Shown here one piece after another: positions 1 through 9,665 of a stretch of DNA of 64,000 nucleotides. The DNA is from Ferrovum sp. GTDB lineage: Bacteria; Pseudomonadota; Gammaproteobacteria; Burkholderiales; Ferrovaceae. The notes under the pieces are model-generated. The model ran no database searches. It worked only from the letters and a program-made list of their open reading frames with translations, and had not been told where the DNA came from. Numbering within the stretch: position 1 is the first letter of the stretch; each line of letters begins with the position of its first letter. The stretch is taken from the NCBI GenBank assembly GCA_019456405.1, contig WJXM01000005.1:1-64000 (forward strand), in the 5' to 3' direction. The position numbers were made by a program, and so were the translations under genes.

Positions 1-108
1 CTTCGCCGCCAATCCCCTGCGTTCTGATCTCTACCCTCTCACCCACGATCCCCACCCGTAACTCCTCCAAAATTTGACCTGGTCGGAGTATGCTGTGATC
101 AGTGGAAA

Positions 109-564
109 TTGGAAATAACGCCGCTCAGTTACCGCTTACAGGCTGCTCATATCCATGCGTTTATCGAAAGTTTGCCTGAAGGGTATGAAACCCAGGTGGG
201 GGAACGGGGCCTCAAACTGTCCGGCGGAGAAAAGCAGCGTGTCGCGATTGCCCGCACCCTGCTCAAGGCACCGCGCATTCTGGTATTCGATGAAGCCACC
301 TCTGCCCTCGATTCTCATTTCGAGCGGGAAATCCAGGAAGAGTTGTCCTCCATGGCGCGTCACCATACCACCCTGGTCATTGCGCATCGTTTGTCCACCA
401 TCATCGATGCCGATCAGATCATGGTCATGGAAGCGGGGCGTATCCTGGAGCGGGGGACCCATCTCGAGTTATTGGCCAGGAATGGGCGATATGCGGAACT
501 ATGGTCCCTGCAGCAGTCGGAAGAGGTTCAATCCGAAGGCAGAGCAGAAAAACCAAGGGGCTGA
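109..564 (+). pseudogene. 5'-truncated ABC exporter ATPase remnant
   Basis: The reading frame carries only the C-terminal half of an ABC exporter nucleotide-binding domain. It shows the signature [16 protein letters not shown], Walker [13 protein letters not shown], and the H-loop VIAHRLSTI. Recognisable homology starts at [17 protein letters not shown] near base 142. The roughly 12 residues before it do not resemble an ABC protein, and an in-frame stop lies at 25-27. Walker A, the Q-loop and the whole membrane domain are missing, so it cannot hydrolyse ATP alone. The family would be a half-size MsbA/HMT1-like exporter fused permease-ATPase. It is therefore best read as a decayed 3' end left after a rearrangement near base 142. 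The only in-frame start would be TTG at 109. It converges on the endopeptidase gene. Confidence 0.6.
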
Positions 565-595
565 CGCATCCAGTCCACCAGCCGGTGATCCGAAT

Positions 596-1543
596 TTAGA
601 GAGCGACGCCTGATTTTGGAACGGGTTTGGCCGACAACAATCCTAAAGCAGTCTGGTCCTGCACTTCCAACCAACGTCGCACCCGATTGGCGTCAGAAAA
701 GCGGGCATGATGACCATGGGAATCAAGCAGAACGATAATGGTAGGACGCTGATGGATAGTGGCTTGCATGACCAGGCATTGTCCCGCCTCGTTGATGAAA
801 CCGGTTTTGGAAAGGCCGATTTTCCAGCCTTCCTGAGCAACCAGAGGATTGGTATTGCGCAAGGTGACCAAGCGTCCTCCCCGACCGATGGGAACCTGGA
901 TCTCTGAGCGGGTGGTGATTTCGTGAATCAAGGGGACCTTGACGGCAGTCCCCACCAGAACAGCCAAGTCCTGGGCCGTGGCGACATTGGCGCCATTGAG
1001 TCCGCTGGCATCTTCAAAATGAGTATTTTTCATGCCCAACTTCTGGGCTTGCAGGTTCATTTGCTGAACAAAGGCTGCGGTGCCCCCAGGAAAATTACGG
1101 GCGAGCGCGGCGGCGGCGCGGTTTTCAGAGGCAACCAAAGCCATGCGCAAGAAATCGAGACGGGTCGCCTGAGTGCCCACGCGCAGGTGGGAATGACTGT
1201 AACGCAACGTGTCCACATCTTCCTGACTCACCGTCAAGGTTTCTTCCAGATTTTGATGATTCTGAATGACCACCAGTGCCGTCATCAACTTGGTAATGGA
1301 AGCAATGGGGTGGGCAGGTTCGGGATTTTTGGCATAAACGACTTTCTGGGTCTGTTCGTCCACGACCAAAGCCGTGACTGACAGGAGTGCCATGTGGCGT
1401 GGGTCTGGATCGACCGGGGTTGCGTGATGGTGACGATGCAGGTGGTGGTGCACCTGTGCTTCGGCCAACGGAACATGGGCAGCGAGGAGAGCCATGAACC
1501 CCGTGAGAACCCAGGAGCGCAAAGCAGAAGAGGATAAAGACAT
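596..1543 (-). CDS. pbpG: D-alanyl-D-alanine endopeptidase (PBP7-type)
   Basis: Low-molecular-weight penicillin-binding protein of the S11 peptidase family, acting on peptidoglycan cross-links in the periplasm. The three active-site motifs are present: SITK at residues 82-85, SEN at 139-141 and KTG at 246-248. From the ATG at 1543 the product is 315 aa and starts with a clean signal peptide ending near AEA (residue 29). An upstream ATG at 1570 and a TTG at 1603 keep the frame open, but would put charged residues before the signal peptide. Directly after the predicted cleavage site comes a His-rich stretch, HHHLHRHHH, which is not part of the catalytic fold. The gene lies just downstream of hrpA on the same strand, with about 65 bp between them, and may be co-transcribed. 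Confidence 0.9.
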   Translation of the reverse strand: MSLSSSALRSWVLTGFMALLAAHVPLAEAQVHHHLHRHHHATPVDPDPRHMALLSVTALVVDEQTQKVVYAKNPEPAHPIASITKLMTALVVIQNHQNLEETLTVSQEDVDTLRYSHSHLRVGTQATRLDFLRMALVASENRAAAALARNFPGGTAAFVQQMNLQAQKLGMKNTHFEDASGLNGANVATAQDLAVLVGTAVKVPLIHEITTRSEIQVPIGRGGRLVTLRNTNPLVAQEGWKIGLSKTGFINEAGQCLVMQATIHQRPTIIVLLDSHGHHARFSDANRVRRWLEVQDQTALGLLSAKPVPKSGVAL

Positions 1544-1608
1544 GGGTGTATTCCGGGGTGGATGAAACATTTCAACGATACAAAAAAAATCCCTGAGATG
1601 CAAGGGGT

Positions 1609-4600
1609 TTACCCAGATTTACCGTGGTTTTCCCAGAATTTTTCAAGACGGGGTACGGAAACGGGGTGCGGTGTCTTGAGCGATTGTGCAAAGAGCGCGC
1701 AATGCAACTCTTCCAGTAGCCAGCGAAACTCCTCCAGTGCCGGACTGGGCCCCCGCCGCCGGAGGGTGTCTGCCCAGCGCCGTTCCAGGCGCATCAGGTC
1801 GGTGTTCTTGCGGATATCTCCGGCAAGGTCGCGGGGCAACTTCTCCAAACGGATTTCCATGGCGTGTAGGTAGCGAGGAAAATTGGCCAATTTGGCGGGA
1901 GGAGTGGTGCGCAGCGTGGTGAAATTCATCAGGCATTGACGACGATGCTCCAGTTCATTCAAAGGACCCGCCAGGTCCGGTTGGCGGGATAGTTGAGCCA
2001 GACGTTGGACCACATTCCGGTGTCGTGTAAAAATGTCGTGGAACAAGGCCACCTGGGTTTTCAGGGATTGACCGAGGCTTCCCTTGAGGGTCTGGAGACG
2101 ATGCTGGAACTCGGTGCGCGTGTGTGGCGGAACACCTTCATCCGGCAACCATTGGCGCAGTACCTGCTGAAGTAACAGGTCGAAGAGGGTGTCTGCCGTG
2201 ACCGGGTCCCCATTTTTGGCCAGACGGGCAAACTCAGGCAGGAGGGGGAGGAGGTCGGGTAAGGTATTCGACCCTTTGAGCCGCAGCGGGGCCAGACTCA
2301 AATGGGCCAATCGGCGGATTCCCTCCCGAGTACCGGCGAGGGCTTCTCCCTGATCGTCGAAGGCCACCAGATCCACGGTCTGTCCCCGATCCACCAAACC
2401 AGGATAGACCGTAAGGACGATGCCCGCGCGCACCAGTGTCCGGGGACCGGAAAGTTCCTCAAAATCCCAACGGGTCAGTCCCTTTCGTACCCAGTCCGGT
2501 TCTTTTTCGGAACTCAGCGTGCGCAGGAGCGGGTTGTTCCATTGAGCCCGCAGCAGGTCTAGGTCACGGCCGCTGGCGATTTCCTGACCCGCTTCATCGG
2601 TCAGGAGCAAGCGCATTTTCAGGTGTTCTGGGGGGGATGGCCAGTCCTCGGGGGATACCGCTTGTCCGCTACGCTGGCGGACAAAATGACTCAATTGAGG
2701 AAGAAGTGCGCCTCGAACAGGACCATGACGCTCCAGAAAAGCTGTGACGGTAGGAGGCAGGGGCACCAGGGCACGACGCAGGGTACCGGGCAATTTTTTT
2801 AGTAGATAGGTGATTTTTTCGCGGATCAGGCCGGGTACCAGCCAATCCAGCGGAGCATTGTCCATCAGGGACAGTACGGGCAAGGGCAGGGTCAGGGTGA
2901 CTCCATCGAGAGGATGCCCTGGCTCAAAACGATAGGTCAGAGGCCAGTCCTGGCCTCCCCAGGAAAAGTGGTCGGGAAACTGAATTTCGGTAATATCTCC
3001 GGCGGCATGTCGCATCAGAAATTCACGGGTCATGAGCAGTGGATCCGGGTTGCCCGGAGTCCGTTCACGCAACCAATGATTCAGGCGCTGGGCGCTCCAT
3101 ACTTCGAGAGGCAAGCAATCCTCATAAAAGGCGCAGAGGTCTTCTTCAGGAATCAGGACGCCCTGGCGCCGCCCCTTATGTTCCAATGCGAGTACCTCAG
3201 CCATGGTGGCCAGGTTATGGACCAGAAAAGGGGGCGGTTTCTTCAATTCTCCCGCGACGAGGCCATGCTGGATAAAGACGCGCCGCGCCTCGTGGGGTGC
3301 GATGGGACCATACCGCACAGGGCGGCGTGCCACCAGGGTCAGGCCATAGAGCGTCACTTTTTCGTAGGCATTGACCTGTTCGCCTTGGGGATCCCAGTAA
3401 GGATCACCATAACTGCGTTGAACCAGGGGTCCGGCAGCGACTTCGATCCATTCCGGTTGGAGGGGGGCCACCAGACGGGCCTGGATGCCTTCGGTTTCTG
3501 CCAATTCGGCCGCCATGACCCAGCGTGGGCGTTCCTTACCTCGCCCTCCAGAGGTGATCCGGAAACGAATACCGCGCGGGCCGAGATAATTCTGCGCTTC
3601 CCGATCCCATTGACCGATCTGGCCCAATAATCCTCCGAGTAAGGCGCGGTGGATACTTTCTGGGGGGGCGGGACTTTCGTTCGGCAGCCACTGCCGTTCA
3701 GCCATCAGCCCCGCCAGTTGACCGTGTAACTCGCGCCATTCGCGCACCCGTGCAGGAGAGAGGTAATTGCGCTGGCAGAAGTGCACCAGTTGGCGTCCCG
3801 ATTTACGGTGTCGAAAGGCTTCCTGTACCTTGTCCCAGATCTGAAGAAGGGCCTGGAATTCTGAACCGGTTTGGAGGAACTGGGCATGGTGGGCATCGGC
3901 TCGGCTGCGATCATCGGAGGGGCGCATGCGCGGATCTTGCACACTCAGGGCTGCCACCAGGACCAGGATTTCCCGTAGGCAACCCAGGTCACGAGCAGCG
4001 AGAACCATGCGACCCAAACGCGGGTCGAGGGGGAGAGGGGCCAGTTCACGTCCCAACTGGGTGAGTATGCGAGTTTCGTCCATGGCCCCCAGTTCATGCA
4101 GGAGTCGATACCCTTCTTCGATGGCACGTGGGGTGGGACTGTCAAGCAGAGGAAGGGTATCCAGACTGCCCAATCCCAGATGGGCCAGACGCAGGATGAC
4201 GCTGGCAAGGGAGGTACGAAGAATTTCGGGCGTGGTGAAGGGTGGACGTGCGGCAAAGTCCACCTCGCCATACAATCGAATACAGATTCCGGCCGCCACT
4301 CGCCCACAACGCCCAGCACGTTGGCGGGCCGCAGCCTGAGAGATCTTTTCCACACGCAACTGGGTGACCTTGGTGCGCAGACTGTAGCGATTGACTCGGG
4401 CCAATCCCGTATCTATGACAAAGTGGATACCCGGCACGGTCAGGGAGGTTTCGGCTACATTGGTGGACAACACGATGCGTCTCCCCGTTCCCGCTTGAAA
4501 AACCCGATCCTGTTCGGCTTGGGATTGACGGGCGTAGAGCGGTAAAATCTCGGTGTGTGGGGGGTGGTGCTTGCGCAGAGCCTCGGCAGTTTTCCGGATA

Positions 4601-5367
4601 TCCCGTTCTCCCGGCAGGAAGATCAGAATGTCCCCGCGGGCATGCAGATCTCCCAACTCGTCCACGGCATTCAGCAATGCCTGGAGGGCCCGGTCTTCGT
4701 CGTCAGTTTCTTCCTCGGTGGGCGCCTCGATGGGGCGCCAGCGGATTTCCACCGGCCAGGTTCGCCCTGAGACCTCGATGACCGGGGCTTGGCCGAAGTG
4801 GGTCGACAGTCGCTCCGCTTCAAGGGTGGCGGAGGTCAGAACTACTTTGAGTTCGGGGCGACGGGGAAGCAGACATTTCAGATAGCCCATCAGAAAGTCC
4901 ATGTTGAGACTACGCTCATGCACTTCATCAAGGATCAGAGTGTCATAGCGACGCAATTCGGGATCATGGGCGATTTCGGCCAACAGGATTCCTTCGGTCA
5001 TGACCTTGATGAAGGAGCGGTCCGATACCTGGTCATGGAAACGAACCTGATAACCCACGGCTTCACCCAGACGGGTTCCTAGTTCCTGGGCGAGACGTTG
5101 CGCCACGCTGCGCGCCGCCACACGGCGTGGCTGGGTGCAGCCGATCAGTCCCTCCACCCCTCGTTCAAGAAGCAGGCAGAGTTGGGGGAGTTGAGTGGTT
5201 TTTCCCGATCCGGTTTCTCCACAGACAATGGTGACAGGATGGCGAGACACGGCGGACAGTATTTCTTCCCGTGCCGCCAGCACTGGCAAGTCACTGGCCA
5301 ATGTAGGGCGCGGCAAGGTCTCCCGACGCCGGGCTTGAACGGCGGGAGAAAAGGGTTTATGCCTCAT
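1609..5367 (-). CDS. hrpA: ATP-dependent RNA helicase HrpA
   Basis: DEAH-box RNA helicase of 1252 aa, close to the usual ~1300 aa of the family. Walker A is GETGSGKTT at residues 50-58 and the DEVH box is at 147-150, followed by the conserved helicase motifs (SATL, RAGRCGR), the helicase-associated domain and the long DUF3418-type C-terminal half typical of bacterial HrpA. The E. coli protein resolves stalled ribosome/mRNA complexes. The start ATG overlaps the TGA of the upstream glycosyltransferase gene by 4 bp (ATGA), so translation is probably coupled. No frameshift or missing motif was seen. Confidence 0.95.
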   Translation of the reverse strand: MRHKPFSPAVQARRRETLPRPTLASDLPVLAAREEILSAVSRHPVTIVCGETGSGKTTQLPQLCLLLERGVEGLIGCTQPRRVAARSVAQRLAQELGTRLGEAVGYQVRFHDQVSDRSFIKVMTEGILLAEIAHDPELRRYDTLILDEVHERSLNMDFLMGYLKCLLPRRPELKVVLTSATLEAERLSTHFGQAPVIEVSGRTWPVEIRWRPIEAPTEEETDDEDRALQALLNAVDELGDLHARGDILIFLPGERDIRKTAEALRKHHPPHTEILPLYARQSQAEQDRVFQAGTGRRIVLSTNVAETSLTVPGIHFVIDTGLARVNRYSLRTKVTQLRVEKISQAAARQRAGRCGRVAAGICIRLYGEVDFAARPPFTTPEILRTSLASVILRLAHLGLGSLDTLPLLDSPTPRAIEEGYRLLHELGAMDETRILTQLGRELAPLPLDPRLGRMVLAARDLGCLREILVLVAALSVQDPRMRPSDDRSRADAHHAQFLQTGSEFQALLQIWDKVQEAFRHRKSGRQLVHFCQRNYLSPARVREWRELHGQLAGLMAERQWLPNESPAPPESIHRALLGGLLGQIGQWDREAQNYLGPRGIRFRITSGGRGKERPRWVMAAELAETEGIQARLVAPLQPEWIEVAAGPLVQRSYGDPYWDPQGEQVNAYEKVTLYGLTLVARRPVRYGPIAPHEARRVFIQHGLVAGELKKPPPFLVHNLATMAEVLALEHKGRRQGVLIPEEDLCAFYEDCLPLEVWSAQRLNHWLRERTPGNPDPLLMTREFLMRHAAGDITEIQFPDHFSWGGQDWPLTYRFEPGHPLDGVTLTLPLPVLSLMDNAPLDWLVPGLIREKITYLLKKLPGTLRRALVPLPPTVTAFLERHGPVRGALLPQLSHFVRQRSGQAVSPEDWPSPPEHLKMRLLLTDEAGQEIASGRDLDLLRAQWNNPLLRTLSSEKEPDWVRKGLTRWDFEELSGPRTLVRAGIVLTVYPGLVDRGQTVDLVAFDDQGEALAGTREGIRRLAHLSLAPLRLKGSNTLPDLLPLLPEFARLAKNGDPVTADTLFDLLLQQVLRQWLPDEGVPPHTRTEFQHRLQTLKGSLGQSLKTQVALFHDIFTRHRNVVQRLAQLSRQPDLAGPLNELEHRRQCLMNFTTLRTTPPAKLANFPRYLHAMEIRLEKLPRDLAGDIRKNTDLMRLERRWADTLRRRGPSPALEEFRWLLEELHCALFAQSLKTPHPVSVPRLEKFWENHGKSG

Positions 5368-7028
5368 CGAGCCGAGCGGGTCAAGAGAAGGAATCGTTCA
5401 TTCCGGTCTCCAGGACGTTCTGCACTCCAGCGCAGGTGCCAACCTGAGGGTACCAAAAAGGCATTCTGTCCATTGGATTGCACCAGCCAGAGGGAACAGT
5501 GAACATGGGGATCCAGTTCGCGCCGTTCAGTCTGAAGGTCGAGAGCATCGTCCAGTAATCCGCGCTGGGGTTCGCCCAGGCCTGTGCTCATGACGCAGCC
5601 ATGGGTGCGAGGCAGTGCCTTTCCCAGCGAAAGCATGACCCCCTCATAACTGCGTGAGGCTTCCACGTAAGGCAACCAAAGGGACATGACCAGCATCCAG
5701 GAAACCGTCATACCCACCGACCAGTTGATCAGGGCACGCCGGGGAGACGGATGGGAATGAAAAATAGTGAAGGCCCAGAGCAGCGTCAAAAACAGGGAGA
5801 AAGCGAAAGGCAGAGCCTGGAAATGCGTATGAAAGTCAGGGAGTTGGGAATCCAGATAATGTACGATGCCGACGGGCCAACCTGTCATCTGGGCAATCCA
5901 TCCCAACCACAGCAGGGTGGTCAGAAGTCCGAAAGTCAGCATGCCGAACCAGTCCAGTGCGCTGGTGGCACCCCGTCGTAATCCGTCCAGTCCGCCTGTC
6001 GCCAGCAAGGTGAAAGGGAGGAGGAGGGGTAGGGCATTGCCTTCACGGGGAGAAGTGCATAGACCCAGAACGATGAGCCAGAGCCCCAGCATCAGTAACA
6101 GAAAACGGGTCTGAGGTTTTTCCCAGGTCCGTTTCCCCCCTGTCCATAGTACACCCAAGGCCAAGGGAGCCGCTGGCCAGGCAAACCAACTGGAAACGGC
6201 CAGATAGTAAAGGGGGGAAGCATCGGCGGCCAACCATGTCTCCGGATGCAGGAAAGGGCCGAACAACAGGGGTTTCCAGAGAACATAGGTGGCGGGATGG
6301 TCAAGCGCCAGAAGGGTGGGCCAGATGACCAGAAAGGGGATGGCTCCTATGGCCCAGAAGAGTGTGAAACGTCCCGTCTGGGGCGGACGAAATTCATGGA
6401 TCAGAGCAGGGGCCAGGATCAACAGGGGCAAGAGTAGGGGGAATGCCAATGTGCCCTGGGACAGAAACGACATGCCGAATCCGATTCCTCCCATCAATCC
6501 CCCTCGGACGGTTTGAGTCCGTCCCATGGGAAGAGCGGCCACAACCCATGAAACGCCCATCAACCAGGACAAATCTGTGCTCATCTCATGGGCACGGATG
6601 ACCAATCCCACGCTTCCGATGAAGACCAGGATGGCTAAACGAAGGGTTCTGGGGCCGTAGAGATGACGGGCGGCCAGGGCAATCCCTGCAAAGGTTCCCG
6701 CCATGAACAGTCCGCTGGCCAGACGTGCCGCGTCGTGAGGAGGGACGAGGTGGAAGGAGAGGCGAACCAGAATTGCGCCCAGCCAATAGTACAGGGGAGG
6801 ATGGGCGAGGTAGGGTTCACCGGCCAGGGTAGGGGATAACCATGATCCCCCATTCAGCATGCCGTGGATGATTCCCTGGCTGACCGCCTCGTCGTACTTC
6901 CATGGGGTATGCCCCGTCAGGCCTGGAAGAAGCCAGGCGAGACAGATAAGGAGAAAAAGTACGATCTTGAGGGGTGTGGCAGTCCCGTCGAAATTGAGGG
7001 TTCTATCGATCAACGATCCGGAAGCCAC
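5364..7028 (-). CDS. ArnT/PMT-family membrane glycosyltransferase
   Basis: A 554-aa polytopic inner-membrane protein with many hydrophobic helices. After the first membrane helix, a periplasmic loop carries the Asp-Glu pair (D46-E47, in PWKYDEAVSQG) that is the catalytic acid motif of the GT-C fold glycosyltransferases of the ArnT/dolichyl-P-mannose transferase type. The HPPLYYW motif that follows is also characteristic. Such enzymes transfer a sugar from a polyprenyl-phosphate carrier to lipid A, protein or another envelope acceptor; the substrate cannot be read from sequence. Start is GTG at 7028 with AAGG about 7 nt upstream. Its stop overlaps the hrpA start by 4 bp. Confidence 0.8.
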   Translation of the reverse strand: MASGSLIDRTLNFDGTATPLKIVLFLLICLAWLLPGLTGHTPWKYDEAVSQGIIHGMLNGGSWLSPTLAGEPYLAHPPLYYWLGAILVRLSFHLVPPHDAARLASGLFMAGTFAGIALAARHLYGPRTLRLAILVFIGSVGLVIRAHEMSTDLSWLMGVSWVVAALPMGRTQTVRGGLMGGIGFGMSFLSQGTLAFPLLLPLLILAPALIHEFRPPQTGRFTLFWAIGAIPFLVIWPTLLALDHPATYVLWKPLLFGPFLHPETWLAADASPLYYLAVSSWFAWPAAPLALGVLWTGGKRTWEKPQTRFLLLMLGLWLIVLGLCTSPREGNALPLLLPFTLLATGGLDGLRRGATSALDWFGMLTFGLLTTLLWLGWIAQMTGWPVGIVHYLDSQLPDFHTHFQALPFAFSLFLTLLWAFTIFHSHPSPRRALINWSVGMTVSWMLVMSLWLPYVEASRSYEGVMLSLGKALPRTHGCVMSTGLGEPQRGLLDDALDLQTERRELDPHVHCSLWLVQSNGQNAFLVPSGWHLRWSAERPGDRNERFLLLTRSAR

Positions 7029-7086
7029 AGTGATCCCTTTGCAGTTCCACCCCCAATCCTCAGTAACGAGTCGTGGGGGGGATGGA

Positions 7087-7293
7087 TTACTTGCGGGCGT
7101 ATTTTTGACGGAATTTCTCGACCCGTCCGGCGGTATCCACGATTTTCTGTTTGCCGGTATAGAAGGGATGACATGCTGAGCAGACTTCCACGGAAAGGGC
7201 TGGCTTGCCCATCGTGGAGCGGGTGACGAAAGAGTTACCGCAACTGCAGGTTACGGTGAGGTCATTGTAGGCGGGGTGAATATCAGCTTTCAT
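7087..7293 (-). CDS. rpmE: Ribosomal protein bL31 (zinc-binding form)
   Basis: A 68-aa large-subunit protein starting MKADIHP, the classical bL31 N-terminus. It keeps four cysteines in two pairs (C16/C18 and the CSAC pair), so it is the zinc-containing C+ form and not the zinc-independent paralogue used under zinc starvation. The frame is open upstream, but ATG 7293 has AGGA 7 nt upstream and matches the family start. It lies downstream of rho and has its own promoter in the 89-bp gap. Confidence 0.95.
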   Translation of the reverse strand: MKADIHPAYNDLTVTCSCGNSFVTRSTMGKPALSVEVCSACHPFYTGKQKIVDTAGRVEKFRQKYARK

Positions 7294-7338
7294 GAGCGTT
7301 CCTGTACGTGAGCCGGGGTATACGGCACCAAACCCCAA

Positions 7339-7367
7339 ATTATGCGCCAAAATAAGATTTCATGCAA
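7339..7367 (-). promoter_or_regulatory. Predicted sigma-70 promoter of rpmE
   Basis: On the minus strand a TTGCAT -35 box (7362-7367) is followed after exactly 17 nt by a CATAAT -10 box (7339-7344). It sits about 45 nt upstream of the rpmE start, between rho and rpmE. Predicted from sequence only. Confidence 0.6.
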
Positions 7368-7382
7368 GTCACTGACGCGTGG

Positions 7383-8642
7383 TCAACCGCGCCGCATGGA
7401 GTCGAAGAAGTCGGCATTGTTCTTGGTAGCCTTGATTTTGTCGAGCAGGAATTCGATGGCTTCCATTTCGTCCATGGGATAAAGCAGTTTGCGCAGTACC
7501 CAGATCTTTTGCAAGACGTCCTGCTTGATGAGCAATTCTTCCCGTCGGGTTCCCGAACGGTTTACATTGAGCGCCGGGTAGATGCGTTTTTCTGCCATGC
7601 GCCGGTCAAGATGGATTTCCATGTTTCCCGTGCCCTTGAACTCTTCATAGATCACATCGTCCATGCGGGATCCCGTATCGACCAAGGCAGTGGCGATGAT
7701 GGTCAGCGATCCTCCTTCTTCGATATTGCGTGCCGCGCCAAAGAAACGTTTGGGTCGTTGCAGGGCATTGGCATCCACTCCTCCCGTCAGTACCTTTCCC
7801 GAGGAAGGAACCACCGTATTGTAAGCACGAGCCAGACGGGTGATGGAATCGAGCAGGATGACGACATCGCGCTTATGCTCCACCAAGCGCTTGGCTTTCT
7901 CAATCACCATCTCGGCGACCTGGACGTGGCGGGTGGCGGGTTCATCGAAAGTGGATGAAACCACTTCACCCCGTACCGAGCGTTGCATTTCCGTGACCTC
8001 CTCGGGACGCTCGTCGATCAGCAACACGATCAGGGTAGCGTCGGGATTGTTGGCCGAGATGGAATGAGCGATATGCTGGAGCATCACCGTTTTCCCACTC
8101 TTGGGGCTGGCTACCAGCAAGCCGCGTTGTCCCTTGCCGATTGGGGCGACGATGTCGATGACGCGCCCCGTGATGTTTTCCTCGGCACGGATATCCCGTT
8201 CCAGAATCATGGGTTGAGTGGGGAAGAGGGGCGTCAAGTTCTCGAAGAGGATCTTGTTCTTGGCATTTTCCGGGAGTTCGCCATTGACCGAATCGACCTT
8301 GACCAAGGCAAAATAGCGTTCTCCTTCCTTGGGAATTCGGATCTCGCCTTGGATGCTGTCCCCTGTATGCAGGTTGAAGCGGCGGATCTGGGAGGGGCTG
8401 ATATAGATATCATCCGGACTGGACAGGTAAGAGGTTTCTGGCGAACGAAGAAAGCCGAAGCCGTCTTGCAGGACTTCCAGCGTACCTTCTCCATAAATGC
8501 TTTCGCCTCGTTTGGCTTGGTTCTTGAGCAGGGCAAAAATCAACTCCTGCTTGCGCATACGATTGGCGCCTTCAATTTCGAATTTGGTGGCCATGTCCAC
8601 CAACTCGGTGACATGGTGGGTTTTAAGATCGGAAAGATGCAT
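7383..8642 (-). CDS. rho: Transcription termination factor Rho
   Basis: Hexameric RNA-dependent ATPase that ends transcription at Rho-dependent sites. The 419-aa length equals the usual bacterial size. It shows the N-terminal helical RNA-binding domain, the cold-shock-like primary site (GFGFLRSP around 62-68), Walker A SPKSGKT at 179-185 and Walker [17 protein letters not shown]. There is no insertion of the kind seen in actinobacterial Rho. The gene order trxA-rho-rpmE on one strand is common in proteobacteria. A strong stem-loop lies in the trxA-rho gap. Confidence 0.97.
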   Translation of the reverse strand: MHLSDLKTHHVTELVDMATKFEIEGANRMRKQELIFALLKNQAKRGESIYGEGTLEVLQDGFGFLRSPETSYLSSPDDIYISPSQIRRFNLHTGDSIQGEIRIPKEGERYFALVKVDSVNGELPENAKNKILFENLTPLFPTQPMILERDIRAEENITGRVIDIVAPIGKGQRGLLVASPKSGKTVMLQHIAHSISANNPDATLIVLLIDERPEEVTEMQRSVRGEVVSSTFDEPATRHVQVAEMVIEKAKRLVEHKRDVVILLDSITRLARAYNTVVPSSGKVLTGGVDANALQRPKRFFGAARNIEEGGSLTIIATALVDTGSRMDDVIYEEFKGTGNMEIHLDRRMAEKRIYPALNVNRSGTRREELLIKQDVLQKIWVLRKLLYPMDEMEAIEFLLDKIKATKNNADFFDSMRRG

Positions 8643-8742
8643 GGATCGGGTATCGGAAAGGGAAATGATTCAGCGGGTATGCACTGGAGGCCACGCAGGA
8701 GCGAGGTACAGAGCGAGTTTGGTGAGTGTGGTGGGCGTTCAT

Positions 8743-8769
8743 GCGCCCCCCGAGAGATCTCAGGGGCGC
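8743..8769 (-). promoter_or_regulatory. GC-rich stem-loop between trxA and rho
   Basis: An inverted repeat with arms GCGCCCC and GGGGCGC, enclosing a nested GAGA/TCTC stem, lies 13 nt past the trxA stop in the leader of rho. No T-tract follows, so it is not a canonical intrinsic terminator. It could protect the trxA mRNA 3' end or take part in rho leader attenuation, which is known for rho in E. coli; the role here is inference. Confidence 0.45.
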
Positions 8770-8781
8770 AGAATAACGCGT

Positions 8782-9105
8782 TCAGAGGTGGCTGTCAATG
8801 AATGCATTCAATTGTGATTTGGAAAGTGCGCCGACTTTGGTGCCTTCCACGCTTCCGTTCTTGAACAGCAGAAGGGTCGGAATACCTCGTACGCTGTACT
8901 TTCGCGCTGTTTCCGGATTGTCGTCCACATTCAACTTGGCAATCTTGATTCGTTCGCCATATTCTTTTGCGGATTCTTCCAGTATGGGGCCAATCAATTT
9001 GCAGGGACCACACCATTCGGCCCAGAAGTCGAGTAACACGGGAATGGGAGATTGTAGAACATCCTGTTCGAAGGAACGGTCAGTGACATGATGCACATTA
9101 CTCAT
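8782..9105 (-). CDS. trxA: Thioredoxin 1
   Basis: Cytosolic disulfide reductase of 107 aa with the thioredoxin fold and the WCGPC active site at residues 31-35. The cis-Pro loop (GIPTLLLF) is intact. ATG 9105 (MSNVHH) is preferred over the TTG at 9117: it has GAGG 6-7 nt upstream and gives the standard length. It precedes rho on the same strand and diverges from fdxA. Confidence 0.95.
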   Translation of the reverse strand: MSNVHHVTDRSFEQDVLQSPIPVLLDFWAEWCGPCKLIGPILEESAKEYGERIKIAKLNVDDNPETARKYSVRGIPTLLLFKNGSVEGTKVGALSKSQLNAFIDSHL

Positions 9106-9226
9106 GGAAAACCTCAACCAGATTTGGGATGAAAATTATTACAACGCCAGGAACGGACAAAAAATCAATTGCCGGGGAGACTCGTGGGTATCCTAAACCA
9201 AAATTCAGCGAAACGCAAAACCAACC

Positions 9227-9257
9227 TTAACCGGTCCCTGGGCAGATCAGTTAAAAT
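9227..9257 (+). promoter_or_regulatory. Possible promoter of fdxA
   Basis: TTAACC (9227-9232) and TTAAAA/TAAAAT (9251-9257) with an 18-19 nt spacer lie about 45 nt upstream of the fdxA start. The match is moderate. Confidence 0.35.
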
Positions 9258-9299
9258 CATGATCTTTCGTCGGCGGATCATTATTTCCAAGGAGACTCT

Positions 9300-9626
9300 A
9301 TGACTTATGTAGTGACTGAATCCTGCATACGCTGCAAATATACGGACTGTGTCGATGTCTGCCCCGTGGATTGTTTCCGGGAGGGGCCAAATTTTCTCGT
9401 GATCGATCCGGACGAGTGCATCGACTGTACTCTTTGCGTGGCCGAATGTCCTGCCGAAGCCATCTTTGCCGAGGATGACGTTCCCGAAAACCAGCGCGCT
9501 TTCATCGCCATCAATGCGGAACTGGCCAAGCACTGGAAACCCATCATCGAGCGCAAGGAAGCCCCTGCCGATGCTGACGAGTGGAAAGGGGTGATGCCCA
9601 AGGCGCATCTGCTCGACCGAGGGTGA
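9300..9626 (+). CDS. fdxA: Seven-iron ferredoxin FdxA
   Basis: A 108-aa soluble [3Fe-4S][4Fe-4S] ferredoxin. The N-terminal cluster residues include C9, C17 and C21, and the second cluster motif is C40-x2-C43-x2-C46-x3-C50. The long C-terminal tail ([20 protein letters not shown]) is the hallmark of the FdxA/Azotobacter FdI class and not of short 2[4Fe-4S] ferredoxins. A strong AAGGAG site precedes the ATG. The protein is a low-potential electron carrier; its partner is not evident from the neighbours. Confidence 0.93.
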   Translation: MTYVVTESCIRCKYTDCVDVCPVDCFREGPNFLVIDPDECIDCTLCVAECPAEAIFAEDDVPENQRAFIAINAELAKHWKPIIERKEAPADADEWKGVMPKAHLLDRG

Positions 9627-9665
9627 CAGTCCTCGCGCCGACCCCGTTTGAAAGGCCACCGTCGA

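Noticed and set aside
2..61. Possible 3' end of an upstream CDS (frame 2, ends TAA)
   Set aside because: Only 19 codons visible, no recognisable motif; other frames stop too, so it cannot be supported.
2620..3670. Seven-G runs in hrpA as contingency tracts
   Set aside because: Runs of seven G/C recur across the window in ordinary genes, so they carry little signal.
7029..7086. Terminator downstream of rpmE
   Set aside because: C- and G-rich arms can pair loosely, but no uninterrupted stem or T-tract is present.
7983..8801. 272-aa ORF antisense to rho
   Set aside because: Rho is intact with all motifs; the antisense frame has no ribosome site or recognisable domain.
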